A DNA stretch of 23,408 nt, from positions 1 through 23,408 of the forward strand of contig JBHENW010000084.1 in assembly GCA_046261875.1 (NCBI GenBank), written 5' to 3'. Positions within the stretch are counted from its first letter, which is position 1; every line of letters starts with the position of its first letter. Origin of the DNA: JBHENW01 sp046261875. Its GTDB lineage: Bacteria > Acidobacteriota > Thermoanaerobaculia > UBA5066 > Gp7-AA6. This document shows, in pieces, positions 7,653-13,989 of the stretch. The notes below the pieces were generated by a model that saw only the letters and a program-made list of their open reading frames with translations, made no database searches and had not been told where the DNA came from. A program made the translations under genes and the position numbers.

Positions 7653-8402
7653 TTACTCGAACCTGAGGTGCACCCCGAGGTGGGTGCCGCGGTACTCCAA
7701 GGGCAGCGGCGGCAGCGGCGAGGACGCCATCACCGCGCGCAGAGCGGCGCGATCGACGAAAGGCAGTCCGCTGGACTTCTCGATGACCGGATCGTTGATC
7801 GCGCCGTCCCGTTCGATCCGGAAATAGACGATGGGCGAGGCGTCCCCGCTCTGGTTCGGCTTGAACCAGTTCGTCCCGATGGCCACGAGCATGCGCTCGA
7901 TGTAATAGGAATAAGTGAAGTCCGCCTGATCGAAGCGGGCTCCGCCGACGCCGACGTTGCCGCCGGCGCCGACCGCTCCGCCCCCGCCGGCCCCCTCGGT
8001 CTGCCCCGCTCCTGGGAGCGAGACGTCCGGAGCGCGCTCTTCCGCGCGGGGCGCGGTCGCCGGCGCCGGAGGGGCCGGCTTCTTCTTCTCGTCCTCGGGT
8101 GCCGGCAGGAGGACCGCTTTCTCGGAGGGGGGAGGGGGCTCTTCCTCCGGAGGCTTGACGATCTTCCTCTGTTCGGGAGGCTGCGGCGCGGCCCGGCGCG
8201 CCGCGCCGCCGCGGAGGGAACCGGCCGGAAGGATCCGGACGGACACGGCGCGAGGGTTGATCAGCGGTCCGCGCCTCTGGATCGCCGACGCGATCAGGCC
8301 CGCCGCGATCCCGAGGTGGAGGATGAGCGCGAGTGAGACGCCGACGCTCCAGGAAACCTTCTCCCGTTCGCGCTCGGCGAGGATGTTACCGACGGCGTCC
8401 AT
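7653..8402 (-). CDS. TonB/TolA-like energy-transducing protein of the Tol cluster
   Basis: A 249-residue protein in the position where tolA normally sits. A short cytoplasmic start (1-17) is followed by one membrane segment (about 18-40, SVGVSLALILHLGIAAGLIASAI, with a conserved-type histidine). A Pro/Glu/Lys-rich spacer (about 73-125) and a Gly-rich stretch (130-155) lead to a C-terminal domain (158-249) with YFRIERDGAINDPVIEKSSGLPFVDRAALRAVMASSPLPPLP, the TonB C-terminal pattern. TolQ-TolR use the proton gradient to drive such a protein across the periplasm. It lacks the long alpha-helical middle domain of E. coli TolA, so I call it TonB-like and leave the symbol blank. Gaps to its neighbours are 20 and 26 bp. 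Confidence 0.87.
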   Translation of the reverse strand: MDAVGNILAEREREKVSWSVGVSLALILHLGIAAGLIASAIQRRGPLINPRAVSVRILPAGSLRGGAARRAAPQPPEQRKIVKPPEEEPPPPSEKAVLLPAPEDEKKKPAPPAPATAPRAEERAPDVSLPGAGQTEGAGGGGAVGAGGNVGVGGARFDQADFTYSYYIERMLVAIGTNWFKPNQSGDASPIVYFRIERDGAINDPVIEKSSGLPFVDRAALRAVMASSPLPPLPLEYRGTHLGVHLRFE

Positions 8403-8422
8403 GGGGCTCGCCCGCTAGCCCC

Positions 8423-8854
8423 TCACCGCCGTCTCGCCGAGGCCGAAGTGTCGGTGACCATTCCCAGATTCTCGATGCCCATGCGGTTGAGCAGGTCGAG
8501 CGTTTCGACGACCGTTCCGTAGGAGAGGGCGCGGTCGGCTTTCAGGAAGACCGTGCGGTCCTTGCGCTGTCGCAGCAGAGCCTGGAGACGCTCGCGGAGG
8601 AGGCCACGGACGACCGGCGTTTCGTTGATGTAGTAGAGGCCTTCGCGCGTGATCGAAAGGATGACGGGGTCGTCGATGGTGCTCGGCAGGTTCGTCGTTT
8701 CCGTCCTGGGGAGCGCAACGCCGACCCCCTGGTGGAGCATCGGCGCGGTGACCATGAAGATGATGAGGAGCACGAGCATGACGTCCACGAGCGGCGTGAC
8801 GTTGATGTCCGCGAGGTGGTCGTAGGGGTCGCCGGTCTGCCGGTGGAAGGCCAT
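8423..8854 (-). CDS. tolR: Biopolymer transport protein TolR/ExbD
   Basis: A 143-residue inner-membrane protein, the usual ExbD/TolR length. It has one membrane segment (about 22-41) beginning INVTPLVDVMLVLLIIFMVTAPM. D24 is the conserved, protonatable aspartate of the family. The periplasmic domain (about 45-140) contains LPRTET, the ISITREG-type beta strand and FLKADRALSYGTVVETLDLLNRMGIENLGMVTD, typical of ExbD. It forms the proton channel with the upstream TolQ homolog. The ATG follows a GGAGG motif by 2 nt. ExbD and TolR cannot be separated on sequence alone; the linkage with tolB and pal favours TolR. Confidence 0.94.
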   Translation of the reverse strand: MAFHRQTGDPYDHLADINVTPLVDVMLVLLIIFMVTAPMLHQGVGVALPRTETTNLPSTIDDPVILSITREGLYYINETPVVRGLLRERLQALLRQRKDRTVFLKADRALSYGTVVETLDLLNRMGIENLGMVTDTSASARRR

Positions 8855-8898
8855 GGCCTCCGTGGGATATTCGGGACCGCAGCCCCGGGCTCAAAAAT

Positions 8899-9648
8899 CT
8901 ACGTGAAATTCCTCTCCGCCAAGTTGATGAACTCCAGCGCGAAATCCTCCATTCCCGCGCGCTGCTGCCGGATCCGCCCCATGAAGTAGTTGTAGAAGAT
9001 CAGCGCGGGGATTGCGGCGGCGAGGCCCGCCGCCGTGTTCACGAGAGCTTCCGCGATGCCCGGCGCGACCGCCACGATCGAGGTGGAGCCGGTCGTGCTG
9101 ATCGCCTGGAAGGACTGCATGATTCCCCAGACGGTTCCGAACAGCCCGATGAAGGGGGACGCCGAGGCGGTCGTCGCCAGGAACGTCATGTTCTTCGTCA
9201 ACCGGGAGACCTCGACGCCGATCGCCCTCTCGAGCGCGCGCTCGACGCCGGCGATGTTCTTGATGAGCAGCTTGCCCGTAGGGACGCCTCCGGCGGTCAC
9301 CGCCGGGTCTTCGGGCCGGTTCGCCTTGACCTGCGCGTCGAGCTCCGCGTAGCCCGCCCGGAAGAGGGTGGAGAGCGAGGTCTCGGTGAGCTGGCTCGCG
9401 ATCGTGTTGACCTCGGAAAAGCGCTTGGACTTCCGGAAGAACTGGATGAACTTCTCGGACTGCCGCTCGATCGCGCGCAGGCGCAGGAACTTGGCAAAGA
9501 TGATGACCCACGAGATGAAGGAGAAGAGGAGCAGGATGGCCAGGACGACCTTGCCGGTCGGGCCGATGTCCCGGAGGAAGGAGAGGAGGGAAATCTGTGC
9601 TTCGGGCAGGTTTTCGGCCGTCGCCGGCTGAAAAACGCTCGACATCAT
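8899..9648 (-). CDS. tolQ: Proton-channel protein TolQ/ExbB
   Basis: A 249-residue inner-membrane protein of the MotA/TolQ/ExbB family. Three membrane segments are visible: about 33-53, 155-178 and 200-224. The family core is NMTFLATTASASPFIGLFGTVWGIMQSF (153-180) and APGIAEALVNTAAGLAAAIPALIFYNYF (195-222), with threonine and small residues lining the proton path. Together with TolR it powers the TonB-like protein. Two adjacent ATG codons (9648 and 9645) could start the protein; both come just after GGGCGG, so the choice is open. Longer in-frame starts run into the divergent protease gene and lack family similarity. It is the first gene of the Tol cluster. Confidence 0.94.
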   Translation of the reverse strand: MMSSVFQPATAENLPEAQISLLSFLRDIGPTGKVVLAILLLFSFISWVIIFAKFLRLRAIERQSEKFIQFFRKSKRFSEVNTIASQLTETSLSTLFRAGYAELDAQVKANRPEDPAVTAGGVPTGKLLIKNIAGVERALERAIGVEVSRLTKNMTFLATTASASPFIGLFGTVWGIMQSFQAISTTGSTSIVAVAPGIAEALVNTAAGLAAAIPALIFYNYFMGRIRQQRAGMEDFALEFINLAERNFT

Positions 9649-9666
9649 CCGCCCGGACCGTAACAT
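9639..9666 (+). promoter_or_regulatory. Possible promoter of the S55 protease-propeller pair
   Basis: TCGACA (9639-9644, 5/6 to the -35 consensus) and TAACAT (9661-9666, 4/6 to the -10) are separated by 16 bp. Transcription would begin near 9673, giving a leader of about 19 nt before ATG 9692. The -35 overlaps the first codons of the divergent tolQ gene, and the two starts are only 43 bp apart, so the opposing promoters must share this space. Confidence 0.35.
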
Positions 9667-9691
9667 AGGGGGGAAAGGACGGTCAAAGGGA

Positions 9692-11560
9692 ATGGCCTCT
9701 CTCAGGCAGCGCGTTCCGTTCGTCATGAAGGTCTCTTTGCGTTCTGCGCTCGTGATCGCCGCCGTTCTGTTCGGGACCGTGACAGCGGGAGCGCAGCCGA
9801 TCGAGACGCTCGCCGCCGAGCAGCTCAAGGCGGGGATGCGCGGCTATGGACTCTCCGATCTGGGTGACGGGCAGGGGATCCAGAAATTCGACGTCGAGAT
9901 CCTCGGGCTGCTCCGCCGCTACGCGCCGCGTCAGGATCTCATCCTCGCGCGCATCTCGGGCGCGGGGCTCGAGCACCGGGGTGTCATCGCGGGGATGAGC
10001 GGCAGCCCGATCTACGTAGACGGCAAGCTCATCGGAGCGCTGGCTTACGGCTGGCCGTTCTCGAAGGATCCGATCTGCGGCATCACTCCGATCCAGAGCA
10101 TGCTCGACATCCGGCAGGCGCCCGCGGCTCCTCCCGTTCCCATCGGCGGCTCCAGCGGGGCGGCCGGGTCCGAAGGGTCGAACGCCTCGGCGGTCTCCAC
10201 GGCGGACGTGCTGGAGGCGTTCGGTTCGCACAGCTTCCGCGACAAGTTCGATCGGTTGCTCGCCCCCCTCCGGCAAACGGGCAGCGGGTCGCTCGCGACG
10301 CTCCCCCTCCCCGTCTCCTTCACCGGATCGGCGTCCGCCGGGAACCTCTTTTCGCGGCTGATCGAGGCGGCCGGCTGGATCACCGCCCCGGCGGGGGCCT
10401 CCGCGCCGTCCGCCGCCGCGGCGACCCCCTCGCCGCTGCGCCCCGGCTCGGCGGTCTCGACCGTGCTGTTGTCCGGCGACATGGTTCTTGCCGCCAACGG
10501 GACGGTGACGTGGGTCGAGGGCGACAGCGTGCTCGCCTTCGGACATCCCTTCCTTTCCATGGGGCCGGTGCAGATGCCGATGGCGCAGTCGGAGGTCCTC
10601 ACGATCCTGCCGTCGCTCTATCGCTCTTTCAAGTTCTCCGGCAGCGGACCGGTGCTCGGGGCGGTGACGCAGGACCGTTCGACGGGAATCCTGGGGACCT
10701 TCGGTTCGCGGGCGACGATGGTCCCGGTCACCGTGCGGATCTCCTCCGAAGACCTCCCGACACAGACTTTCCGTTTCGAGGCCGTCCACAACTCGATGCT
10801 GACGCCGATCCTGACCGCGATCGCCATCGACAACGTGCTGACGACCCTCGAGAAGCGGACCGGAGAGCGGACCCTCGTCTGGAAGTCGGCGATCAAGACT
10901 CCGGGACGAAGCGTTCGGTGGGACTCCGTCTTCTCCGGGCTGGCGGCCCGCGAAGAGGCGGTCACTTCCCTGGCCCTGCTGACGAACTACCTCATGGCGA
11001 ATGAATTCCGCGACATGACGATCCTCGGCGTGGACGTGGAGATCCGCCACTCCGATCGCCTGCAGAACGCGAAGGTCGTCAACGTCGAGCCGCGCAAGGA
11101 GCGGCTGCGGCCGGGCGAGAAGGTCCCCATCTGGGTGGACCTCGTGGATTTCCGCGGCGGCGCGCGGCGCGTCGTCATGGATCTGGAAGTGCCGGCCGAC
11201 ACGCCTCCCGGCGGGATCACCGTGTTCGTCGGAGACGGCTCGGCCGCGACCGCCTACGATCTGTCCCTCTATCCTTCCGACCCGCAGTCCCTCGACCAGG
11301 TGCTCGACTTCCTCGCCCGGATCCGGCCTCCCAACAGCTTGAACCTCCTCGCTTACCGGCGGGCCGCCGGCGCCGTGGTGGCCGGCGAGGCGATGCCCGC
11401 CCTGCCGGGGAGCATCGCGGCGATCCTGCGCGACCGCGGACCGGGCGACGGCCGCCCGAACCTCTCTTTTCTGAGGCTCCAGTGGGAAGCGCTCGAGCAA
11501 CCCGTTCCGGTCACGGGCTCCGTCCGTCTGGAGCTGGAAGTCCTGCCGAAGCTCTGGTGA
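9692..11560 (+). CDS. Secreted SpoIVB-type (peptidase family S55) protease-like protein
   Basis: A 622-residue protein with a signal peptide ending near AGAQ (about 32-35). The region 39-140 carries LKAGMRGYGLSDL, FDVEILGLLRRYAPRQDLILARISG and GMSGSPIYVDGKLIGALAYGWPFSKDPICGITPI. The GMSGSP motif (101-106) corresponds to the nucleophile loop of S55 serine peptidases, with S103 the likely nucleophile by analogy with GDSGGP. A second family-like block, DSVLAFGHPFLSMGPVQMPMA, contains G284-H285. In Bacillus SpoIVB the GHG-type histidine motif precedes the serine; here it follows it. Residues 455-622 form a beta-rich C-terminal region without a name I recognise. ATG 9725 would give a shorter signal peptide but has no Shine-Dalgarno. 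The stop overlaps the GTG of the next gene. Protease activity is inferred. Confidence 0.8.
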   Translation: MASLRQRVPFVMKVSLRSALVIAAVLFGTVTAGAQPIETLAAEQLKAGMRGYGLSDLGDGQGIQKFDVEILGLLRRYAPRQDLILARISGAGLEHRGVIAGMSGSPIYVDGKLIGALAYGWPFSKDPICGITPIQSMLDIRQAPAAPPVPIGGSSGAAGSEGSNASAVSTADVLEAFGSHSFRDKFDRLLAPLRQTGSGSLATLPLPVSFTGSASAGNLFSRLIEAAGWITAPAGASAPSAAAATPSPLRPGSAVSTVLLSGDMVLAANGTVTWVEGDSVLAFGHPFLSMGPVQMPMAQSEVLTILPSLYRSFKFSGSGPVLGAVTQDRSTGILGTFGSRATMVPVTVRISSEDLPTQTFRFEAVHNSMLTPILTAIAIDNVLTTLEKRTGERTLVWKSAIKTPGRSVRWDSVFSGLAAREEAVTSLALLTNYLMANEFRDMTILGVDVEIRHSDRLQNAKVVNVEPRKERLRPGEKVPIWVDLVDFRGGARRVVMDLEVPADTPPGGITVFVGDGSAATAYDLSLYPSDPQSLDQVLDFLARIRPPNSLNLLAYRRAAGAVVAGEAMPALPGSIAAILRDRGPGDGRPNLSFLRLQWEALEQPVPVTGSVRLELEVLPKLW

Positions 11561-13755
11561 GCCGCTCGACCCGGAGACTGCCGGCGGTCATCGTGGCCGC
11601 TCTCCTCTGGCTCGATCCGCGCGGGGTCAGCGCGGCTGCGACGCGGATCTGGGTCTCCGACTCCGCGGCGGATTTCTCCGCCGGCGAAGCGCGCGGCGTG
11701 TCCGTCACGGTCGAGGGCGCTCTCGTGCTGTCCGACGGCCTGGAGCGCGTGGATGGCATCGCGGAGGCGGCCATTTTCGACGCGGCGCCGGACGCCGCGG
11801 GCAACCTCTATCTCGCGACCGGGGACGGGGGAAAAATCCTGCGCATCTCTCCCGCCGGGAAGGTCGAGCCCTTCGGGGTCCTGGCCGAGAAGGAGGTCAC
11901 CGCGGTCGCCGTCGGGCCGGACGGCGCGATCTACGCGGCCGGCGCTCCCGGCGGGAAGATCTACCGCCTCGACCGTTCGGGCAAGCCGGTCCTTCATTAC
12001 GAAAGCAAGGCGCAATACGTCTGGTCCCTCGCTTTTTCCGGCAAGGATCTCTTCGCCGGCACCGGTCTGCCCGGAGAGATCCACAAGATCACGGCTCCGC
12101 TTCGCGGCGAGCGGGTCCATGCCGCGACCGATCCGCACGTGCGTTCCCTACTCGCGGACGGAAAAGGGAGGGTGTGGGCGGGGACGGCCGGCTCGGGGCT
12201 TCTCCTGCGCGTGGACCCCGCGGGCGGCGTCGCGACGATTTACGACTCCTCCAAGAGCGAGATCACGTCGATCGCCAGCGGCGTGGACGGACGCGTCTGG
12301 GTCTCGGCGGGCTCCGCCGACGCGCCGGCGGCGGGCGGCGAGCCGATCTCGGCACCGGCCACCGCGCCTGGCGCTCGCGGGACCAAGCCCGCCGGGTCGC
12401 GCGTCGACAACGAAGAGGGGAAGGAAAAGCCGGAAGTCACCGTCACCGTCTCCGCCCCGAGGCTCGCCACGCCGACGCGTCCGGGGGGACGCAGCGGCGG
12501 CTATTCGTCCGAGGTCCTTCTGCTCGAGGAGGGGGAGCCGGCGCGGCCGATCTGGACGAGCAGCGAGGAGCTGGTTTTCGACCTCCAGCCGGGACGGGAG
12601 CAGGGGAGCGTCCTCGCGGCGACGGGCCCCAACGGAAAGCTCTACCGTCTCGGAGACGGGACCTGGTCGCTCGAGCGAACGCTCGATGAGAAGCAGTTGA
12701 CCGTGCTGGCAGGCGGCGCGATCGCGACGAACACGGCGAGCGCCTTCTATCGGTGGGTCGGAGGCTCGCGCCAGGGCGAGTACGTCTCCCCGGTCAAGGA
12801 CACGGGCCGGACGAGCCGCTTCGGCGCTTTCCGGTGGGAGGGCGAGACGCCGGCCGGCGCCCGGGCGGAGTTCGCCTTCCGTTCCGGGGAATCGGCGACA
12901 CCGGACAGCACCTGGAGCCCGTGGTCGCGCTGGACGTCGGACAAGCAGGTCGCGACTCTGGACCTCCCCGCGGGCCGCTACCTGCAATGGAAGCTGCGCC
13001 TGCGGGGCTCCGACGGGCCCGCTCCGAGGATCCGCCGTGTCGAGGCCGCCTACAGGAATCGCAACGCCATGCCGGTCATCGAATCGTTCACCGCGCTCGG
13101 CCCTTCGGAGGTCTTCGCGCGGTCCGCCTCGGGCGGGTCGAACGTCTTCGAATCCACCGCGCCGGACGAGAAGGGAATCTTCACGAGCCTGGAGGAAGCC
13201 AAGCCGGAGGGAGCGCCGCGCAAGCTGATGCGCAAGGGGTATCGGACGCTGACCTGGAAAGCCACCGATTCCGATGCGGACACGCTGACCTATGACGTCC
13301 ACTTGACGCCGGGGGGCTCGGATCGTTGGGTCCCGCTGCGGGAAGGGCTGCGGGAGAACTTCTACTCCTTCGACACGACCTCGCTCCCCGACGGCGAGTA
13401 CGTTTTCCGGTTGGCGGCCTCGGACGCGGAAGACAACCCGGAGGAGAAGAAGGTCGTAACCCGCGAGACCGGTCCGGTCCGGCTCGATAACACGGCCCCC
13501 GCGATACGCCGCCTTTCGAACCGCGCCGGGCAGATCGAGTTCGAAGCGGTGGATGCCGGGTCGCCCATTCAGGACGCGGAGTACAGCGTGGACGCGAAGG
13601 AGTGGATCCGCGTCGAGCCGCAGGACGGCATCTCGGACTCGATGACCGAGAGGTACACGGTGAAGGTCGATCCCGCCGCCCGCGGCGGTTTCCTCCTGCT
13701 CCGCGTGACGGATTCCTCGCGCAACGTCGCGGCCGCGTCTTACACGGTTCCGTAG
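11557..13755 (+). CDS. Large secreted beta-propeller protein with C-terminal Ig/FnIII-like domains
   Basis: A 732-residue protein starting at GTG 11557, which overlaps the previous stop (GTGA). A signal peptide covers about 1-27 (ends VSAAA). Residues 65-255 show repeated propeller strands such as APDAAGNLYLATGDGGKILRI, VAVGPDGAIYAAGAPGGKIYRL, LFAGTGLPGEIHKI and ADGKGRVWAGTAGSGLLLRV. Two further blade-like repeats occur at 338-400. A 60-residue Gly/Pro/Ala/Lys-rich insert (252-315) interrupts the propeller. After it come a beta-sandwich-like region (405-500), a fibronectin-like segment (560-645, ending RLDNTAPAI) and a last Ig-like segment (648-732). No catalytic motif is seen; a binding or scaffold role is likely. 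The tight overlap suggests that it works with the S55 protein, but function is unknown. Confidence 0.75.
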   Translation: MSRSTRRLPAVIVAALLWLDPRGVSAAATRIWVSDSAADFSAGEARGVSVTVEGALVLSDGLERVDGIAEAAIFDAAPDAAGNLYLATGDGGKILRISPAGKVEPFGVLAEKEVTAVAVGPDGAIYAAGAPGGKIYRLDRSGKPVLHYESKAQYVWSLAFSGKDLFAGTGLPGEIHKITAPLRGERVHAATDPHVRSLLADGKGRVWAGTAGSGLLLRVDPAGGVATIYDSSKSEITSIASGVDGRVWVSAGSADAPAAGGEPISAPATAPGARGTKPAGSRVDNEEGKEKPEVTVTVSAPRLATPTRPGGRSGGYSSEVLLLEEGEPARPIWTSSEELVFDLQPGREQGSVLAATGPNGKLYRLGDGTWSLERTLDEKQLTVLAGGAIATNTASAFYRWVGGSRQGEYVSPVKDTGRTSRFGAFRWEGETPAGARAEFAFRSGESATPDSTWSPWSRWTSDKQVATLDLPAGRYLQWKLRLRGSDGPAPRIRRVEAAYRNRNAMPVIESFTALGPSEVFARSASGGSNVFESTAPDEKGIFTSLEEAKPEGAPRKLMRKGYRTLTWKATDSDADTLTYDVHLTPGGSDRWVPLREGLRENFYSFDTTSLPDGEYVFRLAASDAEDNPEEKKVVTRETGPVRLDNTAPAIRRLSNRAGQIEFEAVDAGSPIQDAEYSVDAKEWIRVEPQDGISDSMTERYTVKVDPAARGGFLLLRVTDSSRNVAAASYTVP

Positions 13756-13819
13756 CTTCACTCGCGACCTGCCTCTGGCACCGGCGCCCGGCGCGGGGAT
13801 CCCCCTCGACCGGCCGCCT

Positions 13820-13862
13820 GGTCGCTCGCTCCGCTCCGGTCCCCGCGGCGTGAGCCTCCTCC
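13820..13862 (+). repeat. Degenerate intergenic direct repeat, copy 1
   Basis: This 43 bp stretch aligns with 13886-13929 at about 35 of 44 columns with one gap. Shared blocks include TCGCT, CGCTCCG, CCCGCGGCG and the terminal CTCCTCC. The copies begin 66 bp apart. Both are GC-rich and partly palindromic, resembling REP-like intergenic elements, although biased base composition contributes to the match. Confidence 0.45.
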
Positions 13863-13885
13863 CCACGTCGGCTTCGCTTGCTCGG

Positions 13886-13929
13886 CTTCGCCTCGCTGCG
13901 CTCCGCCTCCCGCGGCGGGAGGCTCCTCC
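13886..13929 (+). repeat. Degenerate intergenic direct repeat, copy 2, with an inner palindrome
   Basis: This is the second copy of the unit. Inside it, 13905-13923 reads GCCTCCCGC-G-GCGGGAGGC, a perfect 9+9 inverted repeat around one base that can fold as a 7 bp stem with a 5 nt loop. In copy 1 the matching palindrome is decayed. No T-run follows, so it is unlikely to be an intrinsic terminator. Confidence 0.5.
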
Positions 13930-13975
13930 GAGGACGGAGACTCCTCGCGCCGCGAGCGACAGACTCATCGACATT

Positions 13976-13981
13976 TAGAAT
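13976..13981 (+). promoter_or_regulatory. Possible -10 element of the peptide-binding protein gene
   Basis: TAGAAT (5/6 to TATAAT) ends 8 nt before the GTG start at 13990. If used, the message would start at or within 2-3 nt of the GTG, and the AGGAAG between would not be transcribed. If instead a more upstream promoter is used, AGGAAG could serve as the ribosome-binding site, although its spacing is short. Confidence 0.33.
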
Positions 13982-13989
13982 AGGAAGAC

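Larger units (their letters stand above)
13756..13989. other. Intergenic region with degenerate repeats before the binding-protein gene
   Basis: This 234 bp gap separates the propeller gene from the peptide-binding lipoprotein. I see no gene in it. It holds two related copies of a roughly 44 bp GC-rich unit (13820-13862 and 13886-13929), a perfect inverted repeat (13905-13923), and near its end a -10-like TAGAAT followed by AGGAAG. No T-rich terminator tail is visible. Confidence 0.6.

Noticed and set aside
9662..9689. Minus-strand TTGACC ... TATGTT as the tolQ promoter
   Set aside because: The hexamers look good singly, but only 13 bp separate them, too short for a sigma-70 type promoter.
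9683..11500. 605-codon open frame antisense to the S55 protein gene
   Set aside because: The plus-strand product has a signal peptide and family motifs; the antisense product is low-complexity and charged, and would also overlap the tol promoter region.
12916..12939. SPWSRW segment as a thrombospondin type 1 repeat
   Set aside because: The cysteines and remaining TSR pattern are absent; the motif is isolated within a beta-sandwich-like region.
13905..13923. Inverted repeat as an intrinsic terminator
   Set aside because: It has a one-base centre and is followed by TCCTCCGAGG, with no T-tract; better described as part of a repeat.
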